NCBI RefSeq assembly: GCF_900177745.1
Contig: NZ_FXAR01000004.1
Location: 124,001 to 188,000, forward strand
Source: Corynebacterium pollutisoli
GTDB lineage: Bacteria; Actinomycetota; Actinomycetes; Mycobacteriales; Mycobacteriaceae
Length of the DNA stretch: 64,000 nt
Direction: 5' to 3'
Position numbers and translations under genes: made by a program. How positions within the stretch are numbered: position 1 is the first letter of the stretch; every line of letters begins with the position of its first letter. Below the pieces are notes generated by a model. That model searched no databases. It was not told the DNA's origin and was given only the letters and a program-made list of their open reading frames with translations. Positions 19,723 to 28,464 of the stretch are shown here, in pieces.

Positions 19723-19758
19723 GGGACCGGCCCCAGATGATCCTCTGGGGCCGGTCCC
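19723..19758. terminator. Bidirectional terminator
   Basis: Perfect 15-base stem (arm GGGACCGGCCCCAGA) with a six-base loop, between the convergent Cj0069-like and DUF3151 genes. Confidence 0.85.
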
Positions 19759-19773
19759 GTCCGTCTGTCGGTT

Positions 19774-19784
19774 GCTTATCGACG
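19774..19784 (-). repeat. CGTCGATAAGC motif, copy 6 (intergenic)
   Basis: Exact 11-mer between the bidirectional terminator and the stop of the DUF3151 gene. Confidence 0.95.
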
Positions 19785-19790
19785 CTCCCG

Positions 19791-20210
19791 TCACACCGCG
19801 TCGATGAGACGCCCCACGGACTCCGGGTCGGCGTCGGACAGCATCTGGCGGCAGCGGTCGTACTCGTTGTCCTCCCCGATGAGTCGCGCGGCCCGGGCCA
19901 ATGCCGCGATGGCGCGCAGGACCGGCTGGTTGGGCTCGTGGACGAAGGGCACCGGGCCCCAGCCCTTCCACCCGTTGGCGCGCAGGCGGTCGAGCGAACG
20001 GTGGTAGGCGGTGCGGGCGTGGGCGTAGGCGGTGAGCTTGGCCACGTCGTCGAGGTGGCCGGCGGCCAGCAGCATCTCGGCGCGGGTGGCCCACACGAGC
20101 GGGCTGTCCGGGTGGGCGAAGGCGGTCTCCGCTGCGGCGGGGTCGGAATCGGCGGCGGGATCGGCGGGAAGGTGGACGGGCGGCGGGGCCATCATGTCGT
20201 TGATCTTCAT
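19791..20210 (-). CDS. DUF3151 family protein
   Basis: 139 residues, cytosolic, with the helical DUF3151 pattern (WATRAEMLLAAG, RTAYHRSLDRLRANGWKGWG). Function unknown; the helices recall TPR-like scaffolds. The ATG at 20208-20210 is preceded by a TAGGCT -10 box only eight bases away, so it is probably leaderless. Divergent from the acyltransferase gene. Confidence 0.88.
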   Translation of the reverse strand: MKINDMMAPPPVHLPADPAADSDPAAAETAFAHPDSPLVWATRAEMLLAAGHLDDVAKLTAYAHARTAYHRSLDRLRANGWKGWGPVPFVHEPNQPVLRAIAALARAARLIGEDNEYDRCRQMLSDADPESVGRLIDAV

Positions 20211-20218
20211 GCCTCGCC

Positions 20219-20224
20219 AGCCTA
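20219..20224 (-). promoter_or_regulatory. -10 box of leaderless DUF3151 gene
   Basis: TAGGCT (minus strand) ends eight bases before the ATG; no ribosome site is present. Confidence 0.55.
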
Positions 20225-20291
20225 GTGACGTTTCTCCCCGCGGGCGGGGCCTTGTTACCCTGTCTGGGTACTTCGGCAGGGAAGAGGTGTC

Positions 20292-22376
20292 ATGCAGGCG
20301 ACCACGACGGCAACGCCGGCAGCCCCGGTCCGCTCGGTGTCCTACCGATACGACCTGGACGGACTGCGCGGCATCGCCATCGCCTTCGTGGTGGTCTTCC
20401 ACGTGTTCGTCGGCAAGGTCTCCGGCGGCGTGGACGTGTTCCTGCTCCTCAGCGGCTACTTCTTCCTGGGCTCGCAGCTGCGCTACGCCCAGCGCGACAA
20501 CCCCTCCCGCAACCCGTGGTGGCCGTTCTGGCGCACGTTGCGCCGCCTCTACCCGGCCCTGCTCGTGGTGCTGGGCACGACGGCGGTGGTGGCGTTCCTG
20601 TGGGTGCCGCAGATGCGGCGCCTGGAGATCATCGACCAGTTCACCGCCAGCCTGCTGTACTACCAGAACTGGGAGCTGGCCAGCCAGAACGCCGACTACA
20701 ACGTCGCCTCCGGCTCGGTCAGTCCGCTGCAGCACCTGTGGTCGATGGCGGTCCAGGGTCAGTTCTACGTCCTGGCGATCGCGGTGGCGATGGTCGTCAT
20801 CTGGACGGGCCGGTCCCGGTGGGTGACGCCCTTCCTCATCGCCGTGACGCTGGCGTCCTTCGCGTACGCCTGCTGGCTGTGGTGGGAGAACCAGCCGCTC
20901 AACTACTACTCCACGTGGACGCGCATGTGGCAGCTCACCCTCGGTGCGCTGCTGGCCCTGCACGCCCATCGTCTGACGCTGCACCCGTGGGTGCGGCAGG
21001 CGTTCACCGTCATCGGCCTGGCGATGGTCCTGTCGACCGGTTTCCTCTTCGACGGCGCCTGGTACTTCCCGGGCGCGGCGGCGCTGTACCCGATCGGTGG
21101 TGCCGTGCTGGTCATCCTCGGTGGGGGAGCGGGCCCGGTGGCGGGCGTCCTGGCGCACCGTGCCATGCGCTGGCTCGGTGACATCGCCTACCCGCTGTAC
21201 CTGTGGCACTGGCCGATCCTCATCCTGGCGCTCATCCTGCTGGGCATGGACGACGTCCCGCTGTGGCTCGGGCTCGCCGTCATCGCCGGTTCACTGGTGC
21301 TGGCGGACCTGACGCACCGGATCGTCGAGAAGCCGCTGCGACAGCACGCCCGGCGCCCCATCCGCGGGGAGCGACGGGGGGCGGCCGCCCGCGCGCAGCT
21401 GCTCACCTCCGGGGCCGCGCGCGCCCGCGCCGCCGCCGGCACCGTGCTCGCCGCCGTCCTCGTCGGCCTGCTCACCGTCCAGGGCATCTGGCAGGTGCGC
21501 CTTCACAACGCCGGAGGCGTGCTTCTCGACGCCGAGCTCTACCCCGGGGCCCGCGCCCTCACCGGGGCGGACGTCCCGGACCGCACGCCGGAACCGGACC
21601 CCGACCTCATCACCTGGATCCTCTCGCCCATCTGGACGGAGGAGTGCATCTCGCGCTTCGGCGACGACCCGACGGTCCTGCCCGTCGACGTCCGCGGCCA
21701 GGACTGCATCTTCGGCGACCGGGAGGCCACCCGCGACGTCTACCTCGTCGGCGGCTCCCACGCCGAGCAGTGGGTCATCCCGCTCGATGTCCTGGGCCGC
21801 GAGCACGGCTTCCGCGTCGTGCCGCTCGTCCGCCAGTCCTGCCCCACCTTCGCCACCGAGCGCGACGGGCTCTTCGAGCCGGACTGCGAGACCTTCAACG
21901 AACACGTCCTCGAGCGCCTCGCGGAGGCCGACCCGGAGCTGGTGATCTCCACGACGTCGCGCCCCCGCTTCGAGCACGGCGGCCGCACGGAGGAGATCCC
22001 CGCCTCCTACCCGACGTTCTGGCGTTTCCTCGCCGAGCACGACATCCCCTTCGCGGGCCTGCGTGACAACCCGTGGAGCACCTTCCCCGACGGCACGGAG
22101 CTGTCCGTGCCGGTGTGCATGCTGGACATCGACGACCCCGTCGTCTGCGGCATCGTCGCCGACGAGTTCTACCAGCCCCGCGACCCGGCCGCCCGGTACC
22201 TCAACCGGATGCCGCACGCCAAGGCCATCGACACCCGCGACTGGTACTGCGTCGACGACCTGTGCCCGGCGGTCATCGGCAACATCTACGTCTACCGCGA
22301 CGCGCACCACCTCTCGGCACCCTACGTGCTCTCCCTGGCGCCGCAGCTGTGGGAGGAGATCGAGGAGTTCCTCTAG
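20292..22376 (+). CDS. Membrane O-acyltransferase with fused SGNH domain (OatA-like)
   Basis: 694 residues. The N-terminal acyltransferase-3 domain (about 15-365) has about ten membrane segments and the early YDLDGLRGIAIAFVVVFHV block typical of the family. A further membrane segment near 390-410 leads to an extracytoplasmic SGNH domain (about 440-694) with GGSHAEQW (Ser489) and the C-terminal pair Asp670-x-x-His673 (DAHH). Such two-part proteins take acyl groups across the membrane and put them on envelope polymers or lipids. The target here (peptidoglycan, arabinogalactan, mycolate or glycan) is unknown. Start ATG after GGAAGAGG. Terminator shared with maf at 22399. Confidence 0.92.
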   Translation: MQATTTATPAAPVRSVSYRYDLDGLRGIAIAFVVVFHVFVGKVSGGVDVFLLLSGYFFLGSQLRYAQRDNPSRNPWWPFWRTLRRLYPALLVVLGTTAVVAFLWVPQMRRLEIIDQFTASLLYYQNWELASQNADYNVASGSVSPLQHLWSMAVQGQFYVLAIAVAMVVIWTGRSRWVTPFLIAVTLASFAYACWLWWENQPLNYYSTWTRMWQLTLGALLALHAHRLTLHPWVRQAFTVIGLAMVLSTGFLFDGAWYFPGAAALYPIGGAVLVILGGGAGPVAGVLAHRAMRWLGDIAYPLYLWHWPILILALILLGMDDVPLWLGLAVIAGSLVLADLTHRIVEKPLRQHARRPIRGERRGAAARAQLLTSGAARARAAAGTVLAAVLVGLLTVQGIWQVRLHNAGGVLLDAELYPGARALTGADVPDRTPEPDPDLITWILSPIWTEECISRFGDDPTVLPVDVRGQDCIFGDREATRDVYLVGGSHAEQWVIPLDVLGREHGFRVVPLVRQSCPTFATERDGLFEPDCETFNEHVLERLAEADPELVISTTSRPRFEHGGRTEEIPASYPTFWRFLAEHDIPFAGLRDNPWSTFPDGTELSVPVCMLDIDDPVVCGIVADEFYQPRDPAARYLNRMPHAKAIDTRDWYCVDDLCPAVIGNIYVYRDAHHLSAPYVLSLAPQLWEEIEEFL

Positions 22377-22398
22377 ACAGGCCACGGCACGTCGTCCC

Positions 22399-22436
22399 GC
22401 GAAGGCCCTCTGCACAGCCCTACAGAGGGCCTTCGC
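22399..22436. terminator. Bidirectional terminator
   Basis: Fourteen-base stem GCGAAGGCCCTCTG (22399-22412) pairs with 22423-22436. It lies directly after the acyltransferase stop and the maf stop, between convergent genes; the maf strand is not followed by a long T run. Confidence 0.8.
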
Positions 22437-22439
22437 GGC

Positions 22440-23036
22440 CTACTTTTCCGCGTTCCAGAAGTCGCTGGCGTCGAGGCCGAAGCCGTAGAGCGCGCGGCGC
22501 ACCACCGGCAGACTCAGACCGATCACCGACGACGGATCCCCCTCGATCCGGTCGATGAACCAGCCGCCTAGGGCCTCCAGGGTGAAGGCCCCGGCGCACT
22601 GCCACGGCTCCCCGGAGGCGGCGTAGGCCGCGATGTCCGCGTCCGAGGCCTGCGCGAAGTGCACGGTGGTGGTGGAGGTCTCCACGAACTCCTGCCCCCG
22701 GTGGAGGATGCAGTGGCCCGTGAGCAGGTGGGCCACCTTACCCGCCTGCTCATGCCAGCGCGCGACGGTGGTCTCGGGGGTGTGGGGCTTGCCCTGGAGA
22801 CGGCCGTCGATAAGCAGCATGGAGTCGCCGCCGATGACGACATCGTCATGGAACTGGCTGGCCACGGCGCGCGCCTTGGCGCGGGCCAGCGTCGCGACGG
22901 CCTCCTCCGGGGAGCCGTCGGTGGCGGCGAGCAGGGCGTCCTCGTCGACGTCGGCCGGCTGGATCACCGGGTCGACCCCGGCGTTCTGCAGAATCATCCG
23001 ACGCGAGGGCGAGGACGACGCGAGAACGATCCGCAT
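22440..23036 (-). CDS. maf: Maf-family nucleotide pyrophosphatase
   Basis: 198 residues starting LASSSPSRRMIL, the family signature; VIGGDSMLLIDGRLQGKP carries the catalytic aspartate and DPSSVIGL the C-terminal motif. Hydrolyses noncanonical or modified nucleoside triphosphates (house-cleaning). The ATG overlaps the accE stop (TGATG), so it is the last gene of accD2-accE-maf. Copy 7 of the repeated motif encodes Leu-Ile-Asp. Confidence 0.95.
   Translation of the reverse strand: MRIVLASSSPSRRMILQNAGVDPVIQPADVDEDALLAATDGSPEEAVATLARAKARAVASQFHDDVVIGGDSMLLIDGRLQGKPHTPETTVARWHEQAGKVAHLLTGHCILHRGQEFVETSTTTVHFAQASDADIAAYAASGEPWQCAGAFTLEALGGWFIDRIEGDPSSVIGLSLPVVRRALYGFGLDASDFWNAEK
22805..22815 (+). 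repeat. CGTCGATAAGC motif, copy 7
   Basis: Exact 11-mer inside maf; read Leu-Ile-Asp in the sense strand with a CTT codon. Confidence 0.95.
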
Positions 23037-23254
23037 CAGTAGAAGGTGACGTTGCGGAACGCGTTCGGGTTGTAGAGGGTGGTGCGCTGCAGGCGGTCCT
23101 CGGGACGGCCCCACATGTTGCGCTCGCCGGACTCCTCCTCCGGGCGCTTCTTGGCCAGGGCGGTGAGAACGGCGGTGAGGGCCGCGAGCTCGGTGGCGTC
23201 CGGGTTGCCCTTGAGCACGCGGAACAGCGGCTTGTCGGTGAGGGTGGTGGTCAC
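23036..23254 (-). CDS. accE: Acyl-CoA carboxylase epsilon subunit
   Basis: Small subunit of 72 residues needed by actinobacterial acyl-CoA carboxylases. Typical N-terminus PLFRVLKGNPDATELAALTA and C-terminal W-G-R-P region (NMWGRPEDRL). Start is the GTG at 23254, ten bases after the accD2 stop, with AAGGAGCG before it. It overlaps maf by one base. Expected partner of AccBC with AccD1 or other AccD subunits. Confidence 0.93.
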   Translation of the reverse strand: MTTTLTDKPLFRVLKGNPDATELAALTAVLTALAKKRPEEESGERNMWGRPEDRLQRTTLYNPNAFRNVTFY

Positions 23255-23264
23255 TTGTCGCTCC

Positions 23265-24803
23265 TTAGAGGGGGATGTTTCCGTGCTTCTTCGGCGGGGT
23301 CTGGATGACCTTGCGGTCCAGCAGACGCAGACCCTCGATGAGCTGCGGACGGGTGGTGGACGGTTCGATGACCGCGTCCACCAGGCTGCGCTCGGCGGCC
23401 AGGTAGGGGTTGATGTGGTTGTCGGCGTAGGCCTGCTCGTCGATCTTCCCGTCGAGGGCGGCCACGGCGGCCGGGGCCTCGGTGACGGCGATCTCCGCGG
23501 TCGGCCACGCGAAGACGAGATCGGCGCCGAGATCCTTCGAGCCCATGAGCACGTAGGACGGGCCGATCGCCTTCCGGATGATGACGGTGATCTTGCCGAC
23601 GCTCGCCTCGGCATAAGCGTAGGCCAGCTTGGCACCCCGGCGCAGCACACCGGCGTGCTCCTCCTCGTGCGAGGGGAGGAAACCGGGGGAGTCGACGAAC
23701 TCGACGACCGGCAGGTTGAACGAGTCGCAGGTGCGGATGAAGCGGGCGGCCTTCTCGGACGCGGCGGCGTCGAGGCAGCCGGCCAGCTCGGAGGGCTGGT
23801 TGGCCACGATGCCCACGGCCCGGCCCTCGACGCGGGCGAAGGCGGTGACGATGTTGCCCGCGTACTGCGCCTGCAGCTCGAGGATCTCGCCGTTGTCGAC
23901 GACCGCGCGCACGACGTCGCGGACATCGTAGGCGTGGGCGTCGGCGTCCGGGATGAAGGAGTCCAGGGCCCGGTCGGTGTCGGTGAGCTCCAGGGAGGTC
24001 TCGGTCTCCGGGCGCGGGGCCTCGGCGCGGTTGTTCGCCGGCAGATGGGCGACGACGTCCTTGACCAGGGCCAGGGCGTCGAGGTCCGTCGGGGCGGACA
24101 GGTGCGCGGTGCCGGAGGTGGTGGCGTGCACGGTGGCCGACCCCAGGGATTCCGGGGTGGCGGCCTGCCCGGTGACCTTCTCCACGACGTCGGCGGCGGC
24201 CAGGTGCAGGGAGGCGTCCTCGACCATGACGACGACGTCCGCGAACACCGGGGCCAGACCGTGCATGCCCGCGGTGTGGCCGGTGACCACGGAGATCTGC
24301 GGGATGAGGCCGGAGGCGGTGGTGGTCCGCGCCAGGATCTTCGAGTACATCGACAGGGTGACGATGCCCTCGGCGACCCGGGCTCCCGCGCCCTCGTGGA
24401 TGCCGATGATCGGCACGCCGGTCTTGATGGCCAGGTCGTAGACCTTGATGATCTTCTCGCCGTAGACCTCACCCAGGGCACCGTCGAAAATGGTGGAGTC
24501 CTGGGAGAACACGCACACCTTGCGGCCGTTGATCGTGCCGTAGCCGGTGACGACACCGTCGGTGAGCGGGCGCTCGGCGTCGAGGCCGAACTGGGTGGAG
24601 CGGTGACGGGCGAGGGCATCGGTCTCGACGAACGAGGCGTCGTCGAGGAGCGCCAGGACGCGTTCGCGGGCGGTGGCGCGGCCGGAGGCGTGGGTCGCCT
24701 CGACGGCGTCGGTCCCCACCGGGGCCTCGGCCTCCGCCAGGCGGGCGCGCAGGTCTGCGAGCCTTCCGGCGGTGGTCGTGAGATCAGGGGAGGTGGAAGT
24801 CAT
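23265..24803 (-). CDS. accD2: Acyl-CoA carboxylase beta subunit (DtsR2-type)
   Basis: Carboxyltransferase subunit, 512 residues, with both crotonase-like halves (EGAGARVAEG and RRGAKLAYAYAEA as oxyanion regions). Orthologue of C. glutamicum DtsR2/AccD2, which works with AccD3 and AccBC to carboxylate long acyl-CoA for mycolic acid condensation. Its own leaderless promoter (TAGACT) lies eight bases before the ATG, so expression need not depend on the upstream cassette. First gene of accD2-accE-maf. Confidence 0.95.
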   Translation of the reverse strand: MTSTSPDLTTTAGRLADLRARLAEAEAPVGTDAVEATHASGRATARERVLALLDDASFVETDALARHRSTQFGLDAERPLTDGVVTGYGTINGRKVCVFSQDSTIFDGALGEVYGEKIIKVYDLAIKTGVPIIGIHEGAGARVAEGIVTLSMYSKILARTTTASGLIPQISVVTGHTAGMHGLAPVFADVVVMVEDASLHLAAADVVEKVTGQAATPESLGSATVHATTSGTAHLSAPTDLDALALVKDVVAHLPANNRAEAPRPETETSLELTDTDRALDSFIPDADAHAYDVRDVVRAVVDNGEILELQAQYAGNIVTAFARVEGRAVGIVANQPSELAGCLDAAASEKAARFIRTCDSFNLPVVEFVDSPGFLPSHEEEHAGVLRRGAKLAYAYAEASVGKITVIIRKAIGPSYVLMGSKDLGADLVFAWPTAEIAVTEAPAAVAALDGKIDEQAYADNHINPYLAAERSLVDAVIEPSTTRPQLIEGLRLLDRKVIQTPPKKHGNIPL

Positions 24804-24811
24804 GGTCCTTT

Positions 24812-24817
24812 AGTCTA
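24812..24817 (-). promoter_or_regulatory. -10 box of accD2
   Basis: TAGACT (minus strand) ends eight bases before the accD2 ATG. AAAGGA lies in the gap, but the transcript would start too late to carry it fully, so leaderless or very short leader. Confidence 0.55.
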
Positions 24818-24847
24818 GGTTGGTCCCAGCGTGGAATTGAAATGAGT

Positions 24848-25438
24848 CTAATGCAGTTGGTTGAGCCGGTCGAGAGCACGCCGCAGGCTCGGAACTTTCC
24901 CTGCGGCCCGACGTATGTCCCAGTGATGGCGGGCGAAGTCATTCATCATCGTCGTGAACTCTGGGCCGGGGGAGACATCCTTGCGGACGAACCGCTGTCG
25001 GAGAGTTTGCGGTGAGTGCTTCAGGCTGAGCTGCAGGAGCAGTCGCTTCGGATCGGAAACATCCTCCGGTGCGTGGGGAATCTTGTTCTGCGGCACCCGG
25101 AAATACGCCGCGACGCCCTCCGGGTCGCCCAGATACCAACCCTCCGACATGGTGTGCACGATCCGTAGGAGGAAATTATCGGGTTCTGGTTCCTGGTCTG
25201 CGGAACCGAACAGCGAAGAGCGCAGGTGTACGGGGCATTCACCATCCGAATCGCGGAGAATCAACCATGCGCGATCCGGGCCGTAGCGTGCGGCCATGGC
25301 GTACTTTGGGATGTCCGGGTCAAACCGAGTTTTCCCGCCCTTCTCATACTCAGTGCCAACCTCGTGCCCCGAGGCGACGATAAGGGCGTGGGCGACGCCG
25401 ATATCGGATGAACCTTCGACGACAGCATTGACGATCAT
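24848..25438 (-). CDS. TOPRIM-like DUF4276-type protein, partner of the upstream ATPase
   Basis: 196 residues. The TOPRIM-like pattern is an early glutamate in NAVVEGSSD (Glu8) and a later acidic cluster ILRDSDGECP (Asp63, Asp65, Glu67), which fits the DUF4276 group. TOPRIM folds cut nucleic acid or transfer phosphate with magnesium. It starts four bases after the ATPase stop, so the two are one unit. GC content is visibly below that of the flanking acc genes. ATPase plus TOPRIM pairs occur in OLD, PARIS and related phage-defence systems; the role here is inference. Confidence 0.72.
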   Translation of the reverse strand: MIVNAVVEGSSDIGVAHALIVASGHEVGTEYEKGGKTRFDPDIPKYAMAARYGPDRAWLILRDSDGECPVHLRSSLFGSADQEPEPDNFLLRIVHTMSEGWYLGDPEGVAAYFRVPQNKIPHAPEDVSDPKRLLLQLSLKHSPQTLRQRFVRKDVSPGPEFTTMMNDFARHHWDIRRAAGKVPSLRRALDRLNQLH

Positions 25439-25442
25439 TCTC

Positions 25443-26594
25443 TCACCCCGCCAGGGTCCGGGGCAGGATACTGAGATCGAGGGGGTTGATCAGGCCGGCC
25501 ACAATTTCCGCGCGCGGAAGACCCGCCTTCAGTAGGGGCTGTGCTTCGTCGATACCCGACAGCAGATCGGCCTCAGTACCATTGCTGCCAACCGTGAGGA
25601 CGAGAACCTCGGATGGGTGGACGCCCTCGTCATCCAAGAGATCAGGCGAGTGTGTCGACATGAAAACCTGCAGATCATTACCTCGCTGGGCGGATGCCAT
25701 CATAGTTGGCAGGGACCGAACGATAGCCGCGTTGAGGGAGAGCTCGGGTTCTTCCAGCAGCAGCAGGCCTCCTGAGGTGCGGGAAGAGATCACCGCCCAC
25801 AGCAGACCGATGAGTCGGAGAGTTCCGTCTGAGAATTCCGACTCCTGCTGGAGGGCGGGACTCTGACGCCAGTTCCGGTAACCGGCGATAAGGTGCGGCT
25901 GGCCGGAATCGTCGACTTCGAGATTCAGCGACTCGAATTGCGGTACCGCCGACTGGAGAGCTTCCTGGATCGTCGACAACCACTTGGTACGGGTTTTCGG
26001 CTTCGTGGAATTGATGGCGCTGAGAAAGCCACTTCCGTAGGGCTCGTCGTGATGGGAGCCTGGTGCGGGTTCCCGGATCGCCTGAGGGGACAGGTGGAAG
26101 TACCGGATCGACTTGAAGTAGTCGGCGATCGCCCGGAAAGACTTGTTGGTGAAAATTTGCTCCAGGTGGGTCTGTGTGAGAAGCTCCGGATCCTGGTTAT
26201 CGTCGTCATCCGGACGGGTGAGAATGACGTCCCCGTTTCGTGTCACTATCTCCGAATCGACCAGGGGACGGTGGTGGCCACGAGGCTCACTCTTGATCGA
26301 CAGCTCGTAGTCCCAGGACACGTCACCGTCGAGAAGTGAGACCCGGATCCGCAGCCTCCCGTTCGCATTGTTGCGCCCGAACAAACTCCTGACCTTTGAC
26401 ATCCCGCCCCGGCTGTCCAGCGCAGCGGCGAGCCCACCGCCGTCAGCAGCGATATCACCCAGGAAACGGAACAGGTCGAGGAAGTTTGACTTGCCAGACG
26501 CGTTGGGGCCCACGACGATCAGGCGATCTCCGATGGCGAAGTCGACCGAGCGGAAATTGCGCCAGTTGTCCACGGACAGTGACGTGATCTTCAA
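25443..26594 (-). CDS. AAA/ABC-type ATPase of OLD-like (AAA_21) family
   Basis: 383 residues from a TTG start with TAAGGAG six bases upstream. Walker A GPNASGKSN (29-37), a signature-like SDGTLRLIGLL, Walker B GGLLLLEEPELSLN and a switch histidine in FMSTHSPDLLDD, as in RecF/OLD/AAA_21 ATPases. No TOPRIM domain is fused; that part is the next gene. Together they form a compact cassette between accD2 and accD1, genes that are neighbours in C. glutamicum. Base composition is lower in GC than either side, which points to transfer. Likely a defence or stress module; no toxin or effector other than the TOPRIM partner is seen. Confidence 0.85.
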   Translation of the reverse strand: MKITSLSVDNWRNFRSVDFAIGDRLIVVGPNASGKSNFLDLFRFLGDIAADGGGLAAALDSRGGMSKVRSLFGRNNANGRLRIRVSLLDGDVSWDYELSIKSEPRGHHRPLVDSEIVTRNGDVILTRPDDDDNQDPELLTQTHLEQIFTNKSFRAIADYFKSIRYFHLSPQAIREPAPGSHHDEPYGSGFLSAINSTKPKTRTKWLSTIQEALQSAVPQFESLNLEVDDSGQPHLIAGYRNWRQSPALQQESEFSDGTLRLIGLLWAVISSRTSGGLLLLEEPELSLNAAIVRSLPTMMASAQRGNDLQVFMSTHSPDLLDDEGVHPSEVLVLTVGSNGTEADLLSGIDEAQPLLKAGLPRAEIVAGLINPLDLSILPRTLAG

Positions 26595-26621
26595 TGCGAC
26601 TCCTTACCGGGTGAGGGGGTC

Positions 26622-26666
26622 AGGAAAAGCCCGGTTCCTCCGCCAGTGTAGCCGGGGAACCGGGCT
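26622..26666 (-). terminator. Terminator of accD1
   Basis: Eleven-base stem AGCCCGGTTCC (26628-26638 with 26656-26666), followed on the minus strand by TTTTCC. It separates accD1 from the downstream ATPase gene. Confidence 0.85.
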
Positions 26667-26690
26667 CCGAGCTTGCTCTGAAGAGCAGGT

Positions 26691-28322
26691 TTACAGCGGG
26701 ATGTTGCCGTGCTTGCGGGCCGGACGGGACACGTTCTTGTCCTTGTACAGGCGCAGGTTACGGGCGATCATGCCGCGGGTCTCCGACGGGAGGATGACCG
26801 CGTCGATGAGGCCACGCTCGGCCGCCTTGTACGGGTTGAGCATGTGGTCCTCGTACTCGCGCTCGAAGGACTTGGCCAGCTCGACCACGTCGAGGCCCTT
26901 GTCGGAGGCCTCCTTGAGCTCCTTGCGGTAGATGAAGCCCACGGCACCGGCGGCACCCATGACGGCGATCTGGGCGGTCGGCCACGCCAGGTTGACGTCG
27001 GCACCGAGGCCCTTGGAACCCATGACGCAGTACGCGCCGCCGTAGGCCTTGCGCATGGTGACGGTGATCTTCGGGACGGTGGCCTCGCCGTAGGCGTAGA
27101 GCAGCTTCGCGCCGCGGCGCAGGATGCCGCCGTACTCCTGGCCGGCGCCGGGCAGGAAGCCGGGGACGTCGACAAGCAGGACGATGGGGATGTTGAAGGC
27201 GTCGCAGGTGCGGATGAAGCGGGCGGCCTTCTCGGAGGAGTCGATGTCGAGGCAGCCGGCGTAGACGGACGGCTGGTTGGCGACGAAGCCGACGGACTGG
27301 CCCTCGATGCGGCCGAAGGCGATGACGACGTTCTCGGCGCGCTCGGCCTGGATCTCCAGGTACTCGCCGTCGTCGGTGAGGCACTCGATGACCTCGCGCA
27401 CGTCGTACGGCTGGGTCGGGGAGTCCGGGATGATGCCGTCCAGCTTGAGGTCGTCGGCGGTGATGTTGTCACCCACGGCGCCCTCGTCGGCGGAGAACTC
27501 CTCGTACGGGGCGACGGTGCGGTTGTTGGACGGCAGGAAGCCGACCAGGTCGTGGACCCAGTCGAGGGCCTCTTCGTCGGTCTTCGCGGTGAAGTGGGAG
27601 TTACCGGCGGTGGACATGTGGGTGGTGGCGCCGCCCAGCTCCTCCTGGGTGATCTCCTCGCCGGTGACGGTCTTGATGACGTCGGGGCCGGTGACGAACA
27701 TCTTGGAGGTCTGGTCGACCATGACCACGAAGTCGGTCAGGGCCGGGGAGTAGGCGTTACCGCCGGCGCAGGCGCCCATGATCACGGAGATCTGCGGCAC
27801 AACGCCGGAGGCGTGGATGTTCTGGTAGAAGGTGCGGGCGATCTGGTCGAGGGAGACCGCGCCGTCCTGGATACGGGCGCCAGCGCCCTCGTACAGGCCG
27901 ATGAGCGGACGGCCGGTGGTGACGGCCAGGTCCATGATCTTGATCATCTTCTCGCCGTACACCTCGCCGAGGGCGCCACCGAAGACGGTGCCGTCCTGGG
28001 AGAAGATGCATACCTCGCGGCCGTCGATGGTGCCCCAGCCGGTGACGATGCCGTCGGTGGTCGGGCGCTTCTTGCCCATGCCGAAATCGGTGGTGCGGTG
28101 CTTGGCCAGCATGTCGGTCTCGACGAAGGACCCCTCGTCGAGGAGGTAATCGAGGCGCTCACGCGCGGTGAGGCGCTTCTGGGAGTGGACGCGCTCGACG
28201 GCCTTCTCACCCATCGGGTAGGTGGCCTCGGCACGGCGACGCTTCAGGTCGGCGATCTTGCCGGCGGTGGTGGTGACGTCGGTCAGCTCGGACAGGTCCG
28301 TCAAAGGTGAGGAAATGGTCAT
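26691..28322 (-). CDS. accD1: Acetyl-/propionyl-CoA carboxylase beta subunit (DtsR1-type)
   Basis: Carboxyltransferase subunit, 543 residues, orthologue of DtsR1/AccD1. With AccBC and AccE it makes malonyl-CoA, the entry to fatty acid synthesis. Motifs: [29 protein letters not shown] and [14 protein letters not shown] in the first half, [17 protein letters not shown] and [15 protein letters not shown] in the second. The leaderless-type promoter TACACT lies eight bases before the ATG. In C. glutamicum this gene is repressed by FasR; I cannot identify a FasR operator here with confidence. Divergent from birA. Confidence 0.96.
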   Translation of the reverse strand: MTISSPLTDLSELTDVTTTAGKIADLKRRRAEATYPMGEKAVERVHSQKRLTARERLDYLLDEGSFVETDMLAKHRTTDFGMGKKRPTTDGIVTGWGTIDGREVCIFSQDGTVFGGALGEVYGEKMIKIMDLAVTTGRPLIGLYEGAGARIQDGAVSLDQIARTFYQNIHASGVVPQISVIMGACAGGNAYSPALTDFVVMVDQTSKMFVTGPDVIKTVTGEEITQEELGGATTHMSTAGNSHFTAKTDEEALDWVHDLVGFLPSNNRTVAPYEEFSADEGAVGDNITADDLKLDGIIPDSPTQPYDVREVIECLTDDGEYLEIQAERAENVVIAFGRIEGQSVGFVANQPSVYAGCLDIDSSEKAARFIRTCDAFNIPIVLLVDVPGFLPGAGQEYGGILRRGAKLLYAYGEATVPKITVTMRKAYGGAYCVMGSKGLGADVNLAWPTAQIAVMGAAGAVGFIYRKELKEASDKGLDVVELAKSFEREYEDHMLNPYKAAERGLIDAVILPSETRGMIARNLRLYKDKNVSRPARKHGNIPL

Positions 28323-28330
28323 GTTTGGGG

Positions 28331-28336
28331 AGTGTA
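28331..28336 (-). promoter_or_regulatory. -10 box of leaderless accD1
   Basis: TACACT (minus strand) ends eight bases before the accD1 ATG; no ribosome site lies between. Confidence 0.55.
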
Positions 28337-28464
28337 GACCGGTTTGCCGCTAGTTTCCATAACGAAAGTGGTGTGATGCGTATCACTATTAGTGTTTCTG
28401 CAGGTGATGGTTGTTTTTTCCGCAAAACATCGGCGTGTCGGAAGTGACGTGTGTGACGCGGGTT

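Noticed and set aside
24804..26690. Attachment sites or target duplications around the ATPase/TOPRIM cassette
   Set aside because: No direct repeat of useful length is seen at 24804-24847 and 26595-26690, and no integrase or transposase is present.
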